64,000 bases of DNA from CAUZIZ01 sp965219855. Its GTDB lineage: Bacteria; Acidobacteriota; UBA6911; RPQK01; JAJDTT01. Numbering within the stretch: the first letter of the stretch is position 1; every line of letters starts with the position of its first letter. The notes below the pieces were generated by a model. The model saw only the letters and a program-made list of their open reading frames with translations, had not been told where the DNA came from and searched no databases. The position numbers and the translations under genes were made by a program. This document shows positions 54,311 to 62,150 of the stretch, in pieces. The stretch is taken from contig CBDCOR010000021.1 in NCBI GenBank assembly GCA_965219855.1, positions 558,001-622,000 on the forward strand, in the 5' to 3' direction.

Positions 54311-54488
54311 CGCTGAATTCTCGCTGTCTCCAGTGATCCGGGCTGGAATGACGCCAGCCTCGCCGGCCCGCTCCGATCCGAAGCAGCTGTTCCAGGTTAG
54401 CACGACATTGCGTCAGGGGTAGACTACTACTTGCGAGACGCTAGAGACCCCTTGGTCAAGAAAAAGTTCACAAACTGATCAAGAAGTG

Positions 54489-56105
54489 TCAAGCAGCGAG
54501 TAGTTGCTCTTCAACAAAGACGTTCAGCGAGCGGTCGAACCGTCGCCAAGCCGTCGCCAGCGGACAGCGCTGAGCCACTTCCTGTGGCAGCTTGAGATCG
54601 AGCGCCGTCAAGCCCGGTGCCAGGACTCGACCGTAGGCTTTGATGAAGAGGACAGCCACCTTTCTTCCCAAGGGCGTTAGATGGTACCGGCGCTTGCGGG
54701 GCACTTTGTCAATGAGTCCCTTTCGCCTCAACCGGCGCAGATCGTAGCTCGCCTGGCGTGAAGTGTAGGGGGCATCGAGCAAGGCGGAGACTTGCTCCAC
54801 CAGTCGACGGTTGTCAAAACCGGCTACGAGACAGCTAAATGCGACCAGGCTGGAGAAGACCGCCATCACCCGAGGATCGCCAAAGCGAAGGCCAGAACTG
54901 TGTAGACCCTCGGCAGTTTTCGAGGGTTGGCTCACCTTTTGGAAGGTGAGCACGTCGGGTGCCGGTCGAGCGTCTGCAGCTTCGGCGTCGCACAGACGCC
55001 GGTTGGCGGAATCGCCAACAGCCCAAAGGGCATACCAGTTGCGAGCGCAAACGCGGCGACCCACTCCGAAGTCGCGGCTGTCGCAGATCACGGTTTCGGT
55101 CCGCAAGGCGCGGCCCTCTTTGAAATATTGCTTGATACGAGACGACTTGTAATAACAACTGAGGACCGGGTCCACCCCTCGTCTGAGGACTCGGGAGCGA
55201 AAGCTTCCGGGAGTTCGTCGGGTGATTCGCCGATCGAAGATCAGCGTCACCTGTTCGGGGCGACCAATGTCCAAATGGTCTCGAATCACCCCTTCGAACC
55301 ACATCCGCCCGGCCTGGGGTCGGTCAAAGACACAGGTGTCGGAGACCTCGAACTGGCGGAAAGCCAACTCGTAGGTGTAACCGGCCTCGAAGTCCTCCGA
55401 GCTGAAGGGAGAAGGTAAACGCCACCACCAACGCCAGAAGAAGCTGCGCACGGCCCCCGAACCCAACCGGTCACAGATGCTCTGCAGGGCCTCGGGATCG
55501 GCGCAAGAACGGAATCCGTTGTCCAGGGCCTCGTAGGCGATGCCCGCTTTTTCTAGTTGCCGCTTGACCCACTCATGGCCGTTGAGCCACAGCCAGATGG
55601 GATAAGGCGCGTAGGCATTGGTCTTCCAAAACGTGCCGCCCCACTCGGAGTCCCAGAGGTAGAAGTAGAAGTGGTTGATGTAAACCATCTGACGGCCCCA
55701 CTCCATATGGGGATGCGCGGCCGTTTCCTGCCCTTTGCCCTTCCAGGACCGCCACGCCGATGCTTTCTCCTGGGCAATGCCGATCAACACCACCCGCTCT
55801 TGGCCTTCCTTCGCCGCCGCTTCCAGGTAGGGACGAGCCGTCTCCTCCTTGTTTTCCCCTTTCTTGAAGTGCACTACCGGAATATTGTGTTCTTCGGCGA
55901 AGCGGTGAATGGCTTTGACGTAGCCTTGACCGATCTTGCCGAAGGCCGCCGAGGAGGGGATCTTGAACCCCTTGACCCAACGCAGAAAGGTACAGACTTG
56001 TCCCACCGACTGCAGCTTGGGAACGTAAGCCTGCAAGAACACTCGGTCGATGCAGCGGCACTTGAGAGTGACGTGATCCCGCAATAGACTGGCATAGTCG
56101 GTCAT
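54489..56105 (-). CDS. Unassigned 538-residue ORF with winged-helix-like C-terminus
   Basis: ATG 56105 lies 6 bases after GGAGG; an upstream in-frame ATG (56132) is weaker. The long N-terminal region (residues 1-330) is rich in W, Y and F (GRQMVYINHFYFYLWDSEWG, PYPIWLWLNGHEWVKRQLEK). The middle holds RVDPVLSCYYKSSRIKQYFK-like basic segments and TLIFDRRITRRTPGSFRSRV. Residues 400-515 resemble a winged helix: SRQASYDLRRLRRKGLIDKV and RRYHLTPLGRKVAVLFIKAY. I know no characterised function. The mix of an unknown catalytic-looking region and a DNA-binding-like tail in an IS-rich region suggests a mobile-element protein, but inverted ends were not found. Confidence 0.7.
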   Translation of the reverse strand: MTDYASLLRDHVTLKCRCIDRVFLQAYVPKLQSVGQVCTFLRWVKGFKIPSSAAFGKIGQGYVKAIHRFAEEHNIPVVHFKKGENKEETARPYLEAAAKEGQERVVLIGIAQEKASAWRSWKGKGQETAAHPHMEWGRQMVYINHFYFYLWDSEWGGTFWKTNAYAPYPIWLWLNGHEWVKRQLEKAGIAYEALDNGFRSCADPEALQSICDRLGSGAVRSFFWRWWWRLPSPFSSEDFEAGYTYELAFRQFEVSDTCVFDRPQAGRMWFEGVIRDHLDIGRPEQVTLIFDRRITRRTPGSFRSRVLRRGVDPVLSCYYKSSRIKQYFKEGRALRTETVICDSRDFGVGRRVCARNWYALWAVGDSANRRLCDAEAADARPAPDVLTFQKVSQPSKTAEGLHSSGLRFGDPRVMAVFSSLVAFSCLVAGFDNRRLVEQVSALLDAPYTSRQASYDLRRLRRKGLIDKVPRKRRYHLTPLGRKVAVLFIKAYGRVLAPGLTALDLKLPQEVAQRCPLATAWRRFDRSLNVFVEEQLLAA

Positions 56106-56154
56106 GACAACCTCCAGTGTTTTGGTTATCACCGAAGGTTATCGCCGACACGAC

Positions 56155-56184
56155 GAGAGGGCAATCCTCCAGGATCGCCCTCTC
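56155..56184. other. Near-perfect hairpin beside the unassigned ORF
   Basis: GAGAGGGCAATCCT and AGGATCGCCCTCTC are separated by two bases, with one A-C mismatch. It is 50 bases upstream of the ORF start (on its 5' side) and just before the divergent TIM-barrel gene. It could be a terminator for neither gene; a 5' leader structure or element end is possible. Confidence 0.5.
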
Positions 56185-56213
56185 TACATTCTTCTCAGTT
56201 CTTACTCGGCGGT

Positions 56214-57371
56214 ATGAGGTCGCTCGCTACAACTAGAATAGGAATTTCGGATCGGGGTGAAATGAAAGAGTCGATGGGCGCCATTCTTAGACGTGAATTT
56301 GGGAGGAAACTTGCTGCCGTCGGTGGGAGCCTGGCCCTCGCAGCCAGCTCCGTCGAGGGAGGCACCAGAAACAGGGGAAAGATGAAGAAGATTAAGCTCG
56401 GCTTTGACAACTATGCCATTCGGGAATTTGGTTGGAGGGCCCCCAGGCTTCTAGACTATGCCGCTTCACAGCAGCTGGATAGCATCCTTCTATCGGACCT
56501 CTTCGTCTACGAGGACCACAGCGAATCCTACCTCAAGGACCTCAAAGCCAAAGCCGACGACCTCAAGGTCGAGATCCAGGTAGGCACAGGCGGTATCTGT
56601 CCCAGTTCAGATCGTCTGGTGACCGCCTTTGGCAGCCCCGAGGACCATCTGAGGCTCACCCTTCGCATTGCTGCCAGCCTGGGATCAACAGCAGCCCGCT
56701 GCTTTCTGGGCGGGATGGACGACCGCAAGGATCCTGGAGGGATCGAACGCCATATCGAGACCACGGTCGAGCTTCTTCGAAAGGTAAGAAGCTATGCCCT
56801 CGATCTGGGCGTGAAGATCGCCGTCGAGAACCATGCCGGAGACCTGCAGGCCCGCGAGCTCGTCGGCCTGATCGAGGCCGCTGGAAGCGATTACGTGGGA
56901 GCGACGATAGACGCGGGGAATGCGACCTGGACATTGGAGGATCCGGTACGCAATCTCGAGATCCTCGCACCCTATGCTGTCAGCAGTGGCATCCGCGATT
57001 CCATGGTCTGGGAAGATGAGCGGGGTGCCAGGGTTCAGTGGACGGCGATGGGCGACGGATGTGTGGATATACAGGCCTATGCAGAGAAGTTCACGGCGCT
57101 CTGTCCCGAGGTGCCTTTTCAGCTCGAGATCATCTCTGGAGTTCAGCGTTCGTTTCCCTATCTGGACCCGGGTTTCTGGGGTCCTTATGAGAAGGTCAGA
57201 GCCAGCGACTTCGCTGCCTTCCTGGCTCTCGCCAAGCTCGGTAAACCCATCGAGGCTTTCCAGGCTCCGGAAGCCCCCGGGCGGGGTCCGGCCGTTGAGA
57301 CCTACCAAAAGACACAGCTGGAGCGCAGCATCAAGTATTGCAAAGAGAAACTCGGTCTTGGTCTGAAGTAG
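56214..57371 (+). CDS. TIM-barrel sugar phosphate isomerase/epimerase-like protein
   Basis: 385 residues, or 369 from ATG 56262. An early hydrophobic stretch after arginines (RREFGRKLAAVGGSLALAAS) may be a Tat-like signal. The barrel shows IKLGFDNYAIREFGWRAPRL, LDYAASQQLDSILLSDLFVY, VKIAVENHAGDLQARELVGL (metal Glu and His), YVGATIDAGNATWTLEDPVR (metal Asp) and FQLEIISGVQRSFPYLDPGF (last Glu). The family isomerises or dehydrates sugars and related polyols. A VOC-domain gene and a RidA gene follow on the same strand within 90 and 35 bases. Confidence 0.83.
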   Translation: MRSLATTRIGISDRGEMKESMGAILRREFGRKLAAVGGSLALAASSVEGGTRNRGKMKKIKLGFDNYAIREFGWRAPRLLDYAASQQLDSILLSDLFVYEDHSESYLKDLKAKADDLKVEIQVGTGGICPSSDRLVTAFGSPEDHLRLTLRIAASLGSTAARCFLGGMDDRKDPGGIERHIETTVELLRKVRSYALDLGVKIAVENHAGDLQARELVGLIEAAGSDYVGATIDAGNATWTLEDPVRNLEILAPYAVSSGIRDSMVWEDERGARVQWTAMGDGCVDIQAYAEKFTALCPEVPFQLEIISGVQRSFPYLDPGFWGPYEKVRASDFAAFLALAKLGKPIEAFQAPEAPGRGPAVETYQKTQLERSIKYCKEKLGLGLK

Positions 57372-57458
57372 GAAATGCCCAGCTTCTCGCCTGGACAGGC
57401 GAAAGGGCTACCGGTAGACTCTAGGCTCCGGTGGGCTGAGCGTTCGGGAGGGACTTCC

Positions 57459-57845
57459 ATGATTACAGGGATGGAGCATGTGGCGATTATTTCGGTTGAT
57501 CCAGGTGCGCTGGCTGAGTGGTATACCACAACACTCAACTTCGAGGTGCTCTCGAAAGACGAGGGAAGCAGCACCTATTTTCTGGGAGTGCCGGGCGGCG
57601 GGATATTCGAGATACTTCCCGCCAATGACCGGCCCCGCCCGGAGGCCACCGATGACGATGCCGGCATCAGACACATCGCCTTCACCGTTGACGAGTTCGA
57701 GCCGGCTTGTGAGGAACTGCGCCGCACAGGTATCGAGTTTTCGCGGATGGCCGCAGGGAGTCCGGGAGAGACCCAGATGGCCTTCTTCCCGGATCCGGAA
57801 GGCAACATCCTGCAGATCGTTCGGCGCCCCAAGCCCCTGGGCTAG
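57459..57845 (+). CDS. VOC (glyoxalase/dioxygenase superfamily) protein
   Basis: 128 residues from ATG 57459 behind GGGAGGG; an upstream ATG (57375) has no such site. Typical two-module VOC pattern: MITGMEHVAIISVDPGALAE, WYTTTLNFEVLS, GGGIFEILPAND, GIRHIAFTVDEFEPACEELR and MAFFPDPEGNILQIVRRP. The metal ligands H7 (MEHV), E54 (IFEI), H72 (IRHI) and E121 (NILQIV region) are at expected positions, but the last one is uncertain. The reaction cannot be fixed; isomerisation or lactonase chemistry on a sugar acid would suit the neighbours. Confidence 0.85.
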   Translation: MITGMEHVAIISVDPGALAEWYTTTLNFEVLSKDEGSSTYFLGVPGGGIFEILPANDRPRPEATDDDAGIRHIAFTVDEFEPACEELRRTGIEFSRMAAGSPGETQMAFFPDPEGNILQIVRRPKPLG

Positions 57846-57878
57846 CACCCGGCCCAAAGAAGGAGAGGAGTTATTCGT

Positions 57879-58340
57879 ATGCTTCCCGAAGAACGTCTTG
57901 CAGAACTCGGCATTACATTACCCCCTCCTCCTTCCGCGGTTGGGGCCTACGATCCCTGGATACGAACCGGGAACCTGGTTCTAACCTCGGGACAGATACC
58001 TTGGCTGGGGGGAGAGCTCGCCTATACCGGAAAGTTGGGAGATGAGCTAACCGTCGACGAAGGCTACCAGGCTGCTAGACTCTGTGCTATCAACGCCATC
58101 GCCCAGCTCAAGGCCGCAGCTGGTGAATTGTCTAGAATCAAGAAAATCATCCGTCTGGACGGATTCGTCCATTCTGCCTCCGGCTTCCAGAACCAGGCCC
58201 TGGTGTTGAACGGAGCCTCAGAGCTCCTGAACGTCGTCTTTGGCGCCAAAGGGCGCCATACCCGAGTCGCACTCGGCATCAGCGAAATGCCAATGGATGC
58301 CGCCGTCCAATTGACCCTCACCGCCGAGCTGACCGATTAG
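57879..58340 (+). CDS. RidA family (YjgF/YER057c/UK114) protein
   Basis: 153 residues. AYDPWIRTGNLVLTSGQIPW with VDEGYQAARLCAINAIAQLK and KKIIRLDGFVHSASGFQNQA matches RidA homologues. RHTRVALGISEMPMDAAVQL carries the conserved Arg that contacts the substrate carboxylate. Such proteins hydrolyse reactive imine/enamine intermediates or serve similar roles. A longer N-terminus (LPEERLAELGITLPPPPSA) is typical of the subgroup in this phylum. It follows the VOC gene by 33 bases. Foldback B3 begins 30 bases after its stop. Confidence 0.9.
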   Translation: MLPEERLAELGITLPPPPSAVGAYDPWIRTGNLVLTSGQIPWLGGELAYTGKLGDELTVDEGYQAARLCAINAIAQLKAAAGELSRIKKIIRLDGFVHSASGFQNQALVLNGASELLNVVFGAKGRHTRVALGISEMPMDAAVQLTLTAELTD

Positions 58341-58370
58341 TCCGATCGACAAGAGGGGCTCCGGATCCCC

Positions 58371-58565
58371 TAACCCGCATTCCTCATCGCTCGTCGTAGC
58401 GAGGCGTCGCAAGCGCCGTCCTGGCAAGGCTTGCGACCGAGACCACTCGTGGCGAGCCGCCGCAGTCGTACTTTGACAGTACGTCGAGGAGGCCGACCGA
58501 GCGTAACGCAGCCAGGGCGGGTGATTGCGGCGACGCAGTAGACTAGCGATGAGAAATGCGGGCTA
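58371..58565. repeat. Foldback repeat family B, copy B3
   Basis: 195 bases with ends TAACCCGCATTCCTCATCGC and inverted AGCGATGAGAAATGCGGGCTA. The same layout as B1. It abuts A4 on its right side. Confidence 0.85.
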
Positions 58566-58569
58566 AGCT

Positions 58570-58681
58570 GAAACTTGATTGGGCGGACGTAGCTTTGGGC
58601 TCCAGGCCGAAGTCTTCTTCCTTCGAGCCTTTGGCTCGGACGGCGGCCTGGAGCCCACCGCTACGCCGGGCCCAAAGTTTC
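58570..58681. repeat. Foldback repeat family A, copy A4
   Basis: Stem arms 58587-58609 and 58644-58665 pair without mismatch at the variable site (GGGCTCC with GGAGCCC). The apical CGAGCC-TTT-GGCTCG hairpin is present. Bounded by GAAACTT (58570) and AAGTTTC (58675), with a further GAAACTT at 58722. Lies between ridA and the selD fusion. Confidence 0.85.
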
Positions 58682-58775
58682 GTTCTCGAATGGGGCAGCA
58701 CCGCTGGGGGGCCACTAAGCTGAAACTTGATCGAGCAGTGTCCTACAACCAACATGGGAATGGACACAGACTGAC

Positions 58776-61043
58776 ATGAAGCACAAGAGCACTCCAATAG
58801 CCAGGGATCTGGTGCTGGTTGGGGGCGGACACAGCCAGGTGTCCGTGCTCAAGAGTTTCGGCATGAAACCCCTTCCGGGAGTGCGCTTGACGCTAGTTTG
58901 CCGCGATGTCCACACGCCCTATTCCGGAATGCTGCCTGGTCTGGTGGCCGGTCATTACCAGTTCGACGATGCCCACATCGACTTGGGTCCTCTGGCTGAG
59001 TTCGCGGGAGCGCGGATGGTCCACGATGAGGTCTCAGGTCTAGACCCGGATGCGCAAAAGCTGATCTTCCGCAGCCGACCTCCGGTTTCCTACGACGTGG
59101 CTTCCATCAACATCGGCTCCACACCGACGCTTGCCCCCGTACTCGGAGCCGAAGGTGAGGTCATCCCGGTAAAGCCCATCGGTGGTTTCATCTCACGCTG
59201 GAATCAATTGCGGAATCGAGTCCTCGAGGCAAAAGGACGACTCCGAGTAGGGGTAGTTGGAGCCGGCGCAGGGGGGGTGGAATTGATCCTGGCCGCCCAG
59301 CAGGCTCTGCAGCGCATGCTCGAGGACCGGGGCCAATCCAGCGATGAGTTGAAGTTTCACCTTATCGGTGGAGCCGACACCGTCCTGCCAACTCATAACC
59401 GTAGGGTGCGCAAGAAGTTTGGGCGGGTGCTGAGGGAGAGACAGATTCAGGTGTCGACAGGCCGGTTTGTCGATGGGGTCCAGAATCGCCGGATCCAATT
59501 CGACGATGGATCGGAACTCGAGCTGGATGAGATTCTGTGGGTAACACAGGCATCGGCCGCTCCCTGGCTGGCGGAATCCGGGCTCGCAGTCGACTCTAGC
59601 GGCTTCGTCCAGGTTCATGACACGCTTCAATCGATTTCCCATCCCCAGGTCTTCGCAGCCGGGGATATCGCATCGGTCCTTTCGCATCCGCGAGAAAAGG
59701 CCGGCGTGTTTGCGGTTCGCCAGGGAAAACCGCTGGAAGGAAATCTGCGACGAGCGTTGCTCGGCAACCCGCTGAAGCCCTTTGCTCCCCAAAAGAAGTT
59801 CCTGAGTCTGATCAGTACCGGTGACCGCTACGCCATTGCTTCTCGTGGCCACTGGTCTGTCGAAGGAAAATGGGTCTGGACCTGGAAGAACTGGATCGAT
59901 CAGCGCTTCATGAACCGCTACAACATCCTTCCCGAAATGAAAGCAGAAGAGGATTCCAACCCACCCGGCCTTCCGGCATCCGAGTCCGCTCTTCGGAAAC
60001 CATCCAGCATCGGGATGCGCTGCCGTGGATGTGGCTCCAAGGTTGGGGCAACCGTCCTGAACCGGGTACTCGACCGGCTCCAGCCCGGAACCCACCCGGA
60101 TGTCGTCGCTGGCCTTGACTCCCCCGATGATGCGGCGGTCATCTCGGTTCCCGAGGGCAAGTACTTGGTTCATTCCGTCGACTTCTTCCCTGCCATTGTT
60201 GAAGACCCCTACACCTTCGGCAAGATCGCAGCTAACCACGCCCTAAGTGATATCTTCGCCATGGGGGCCCAGCCCCAATCAGCACTGGCGCTGGCAACCA
60301 TTCCCTATGGACTGGAGAAGAAGGTCGAGGAGACCCTGGAGCTGCTCCTTTGCGGAGCGGTCGAGGTCTTGAATGCAGCTGAAACGCCCCTGGTGGGAGG
60401 TCACACCAGTGAAGGGCCAGAGCTCGCTCTTGGTTTTGCAGTCAATGGTCTGGTCGATCCTGGACGGCTTCTTGCAAAGGGAGGCATGAGGGCCGGTGAC
60501 CAGCTGATCCTGACCAAGCCCATCGGCACCGGAACCCTCTTCGCCGCCCAGATGCGCTTGAAGGCAAAGGGACGATGGATCGTGGCAGCGACGCAATCCA
60601 TGTTGCAGTCGAACCAGCTCGGAGCGGAGTGTCTGCTGCGCCAAGGCGCCCACGCCTGTACCGACGTGACGGGTTTCGGTCTGCTCGGCCACCTGGCCGA
60701 GATGACTCGGGCGTCCCAGTTGGACGCCCAACTCTCACTCTCCTCCGTCCCCCTGCTCGCGGGAGCGCTGGAAACGCTGAAATCTGGAATCCTCAGCTCG
60801 CTGCAACCCCAGAATCTCCGGTTGCGCCGCGCCGTTCGCAATCGTAAGATCCTCTCTGAGTCCCAGGCCGGGCCTCTGATCTTCGATCCGCAGACAGCCG
60901 GGGGCCTGCTTGCTAGTGTTCCCCCCAACGCGGCTCGGGACTGCGTGGAGGAACTGAGGCAACTGGGATACAAACAGACTGCGATCATAGGCTCGGTCCA
61001 GGAGCGAGGTAGCGGCCCGGAGTCCATCACCGTCGTGCCCTGA
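58776..61043 (+). CDS. selD: Flavoprotein-selenide, water dikinase fusion (SelD)
   Basis: 755 residues. Residues 1-390 are a pyridine-nucleotide-disulfide oxidoreductase: LVLVGGGHSQVSVL (FAD), VGVVGAGAGGVELI (NAD) and QVFAAGDIASVL. Residues 410-755 are SelD: IGMRCRGCGSKVG at the start, VVAGLDSPDDAAVI, DFFPAIVEDPYTFGKIAANH, VGGHTSEGPELALGF, CTDVTGFGLLGHLAEM and FDPQTAGGLLASV. SelD makes selenophosphate from selenide and ATP. The start motif has a CxxC rather than the GxCGC/U loop, so its catalytic residue needs care. The fusion could couple reduction of a selenium or sulfur species to SelD chemistry. No selA, selB or ybbB is nearby. Confidence 0.88.
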   Translation: MKHKSTPIARDLVLVGGGHSQVSVLKSFGMKPLPGVRLTLVCRDVHTPYSGMLPGLVAGHYQFDDAHIDLGPLAEFAGARMVHDEVSGLDPDAQKLIFRSRPPVSYDVASINIGSTPTLAPVLGAEGEVIPVKPIGGFISRWNQLRNRVLEAKGRLRVGVVGAGAGGVELILAAQQALQRMLEDRGQSSDELKFHLIGGADTVLPTHNRRVRKKFGRVLRERQIQVSTGRFVDGVQNRRIQFDDGSELELDEILWVTQASAAPWLAESGLAVDSSGFVQVHDTLQSISHPQVFAAGDIASVLSHPREKAGVFAVRQGKPLEGNLRRALLGNPLKPFAPQKKFLSLISTGDRYAIASRGHWSVEGKWVWTWKNWIDQRFMNRYNILPEMKAEEDSNPPGLPASESALRKPSSIGMRCRGCGSKVGATVLNRVLDRLQPGTHPDVVAGLDSPDDAAVISVPEGKYLVHSVDFFPAIVEDPYTFGKIAANHALSDIFAMGAQPQSALALATIPYGLEKKVEETLELLLCGAVEVLNAAETPLVGGHTSEGPELALGFAVNGLVDPGRLLAKGGMRAGDQLILTKPIGTGTLFAAQMRLKAKGRWIVAATQSMLQSNQLGAECLLRQGAHACTDVTGFGLLGHLAEMTRASQLDAQLSLSSVPLLAGALETLKSGILSSLQPQNLRLRRAVRNRKILSESQAGPLIFDPQTAGGLLASVPPNAARDCVEELRQLGYKQTAIIGSVQERGSGPESITVVP

Positions 61044-61130
61044 GCTGAAATTTCATTTTGGAAGTCCGCGGGGAAATAGAACGTAACCCATTGATTTAGC
61101 AGTGCATTAGATGTATTCAAAGACACGTCT

Positions 61131-61300
61131 CTACGCCGAAGGCGTTACTGCGGGTAGCCCAGGGTTGGCGATGCGAAGCGAGCTACCCTGGGTTAAGGTC
61201 ATTCAAGAAAACACGTTACCCCAAAGGGGTTACTGCTGACCGGGCACAATTGGCAACAACGCTTTCAGCTGGGCTACCCGCAGTAACGCCTTCGGCGTAG
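61131..61300. repeat. Element D with perfect 31-bp inverted repeats
   Basis: CTACGCCGAAGGCGTTACTG begins the left arm (61131-61161), and its exact complement ends the right arm (61270-61300), 170 bases overall. The interior holds another pair (AGCCCAGGGT at about 61156 and ACCCTGGGTT at about 61185) and a GTTACCCC-AAA-GGGGTTAC hairpin. It lies between the selD fusion and A5. Confidence 0.85.
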
Positions 61301-61370
61301 GTGATGGGCCCCTGAGCCACGTCAAGTTTCTTTCTCGAATGGAGCAGCACCGCTGGGGGAGCACTAAGCT

Positions 61371-61487
61371 GAAACTTCATTGGGCGGACGTAGCTTTGGC
61401 CTCCAGGCCGAAGTCTTCTTCCTTCGAGCCTTTGGCTCGATGCACGGCGGCCTGGAGGCCACCGCTACGTCCCTCGACTGAAGTTTC
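61371..61487. repeat. Foldback repeat family A, copy A5
   Basis: Stem arms 61388-61410 and 61448-61470, fully paired at the variable site (GGCCTCC with GGAGGCC). GAAACTT at 61371, AAGTTTC at 61481, and a truncated A right end (AAGTTTCTTTCTCGAATGG) at 61324. Located just upstream of bcp. Confidence 0.85.
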
Positions 61488-61637
61488 TTTCCTGTACGAT
61501 CCGGCGCAGCCGGTGGCGGAGCTAAGCTGAAACTTCATCGAGCAGTGCCCGTCCTACAGCGGAAACGGTGCTATCGATGATCCACAGCGTCGCGAGGGCG
61601 GCAGTGACTTAAGTACGAAACAAGGAGACAACGACAG

Positions 61638-62108
61638 ATGATCGAAATAGGAAAACCCGCACCCGCCTTCACCCTCAAGAACGAGAACGACGAAGATGTG
61701 ACGCTGACGGATCTCTCGGGCCAGTGGGTCGTGCTCTACTTCTATCCCAAGGACGACACGCCTGGATGCACCATCGAGGCCTGTGACTTTACGGAAGGTC
61801 TGGGAGAATTCGAGGCATTGGAGGCTGTCGTCTATGGCTGCAGTCCGGACGATCCCGACTCCCATCGAAAATTCATCGCCAAGTTCAATCTTCGCGTAGG
61901 TCTTCTTTCTGACCCCAGCCACAAGATGATGGAGGAATACGGGGCCTGGGGCGAGAAGAACATGTATGGCAAGAAGGTCGAGGGAGTCATCCGCTCGACC
62001 CTCATCATCGATCCCAAAGGGAACGTGGCCCATCATTGGCGCAAAGTGCAGGCCAAGGGACACGCCGAAAAAGTGCGCGAGAGACTGGCAGCAGTGCAGT
62101 CCAAGTAG
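61638..62108 (+). CDS. bcp: Thioredoxin-dependent peroxiredoxin, Bcp/PrxQ type
   Basis: 156 residues, normal for Bcp. YFYPKDDTPGCTIEACDF holds the peroxidatic Cys44 and resolving Cys49 (PGCT...C). GCSPDDPDSHRKFIAKF, LLSDPSHKMMEEYGAW and RSTLIIDPKGNVAHHWRKVQ follow in standard order. It reduces peroxides using thioredoxin, in the cytoplasm. ATG 61638 is preceded by AAGGAGA. A5 and element D lie upstream, and the TonB receptor gene starts 42 bases after its stop. Confidence 0.95.
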   Translation: MIEIGKPAPAFTLKNENDEDVTLTDLSGQWVVLYFYPKDDTPGCTIEACDFTEGLGEFEALEAVVYGCSPDDPDSHRKFIAKFNLRVGLLSDPSHKMMEEYGAWGEKNMYGKKVEGVIRSTLIIDPKGNVAHHWRKVQAKGHAEKVRERLAAVQSK

Positions 62109-62150
62109 ACACAACCCAGCCACCGGTATCCCTCGTGCTAAGATAGGCAA

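Noticed and set aside
25003..58565. CRISPR array from the repeated sequences
   Set aside because: Copies of A, B and C are tens of bases to kilobases apart, palindromic throughout and without regular spacers; no cas genes are present.
61131..61300. Rho-independent terminator for selD
   Set aside because: The arms are 31 bases with more than 100 bases between them and no T tract; it is better described as a foldback element.
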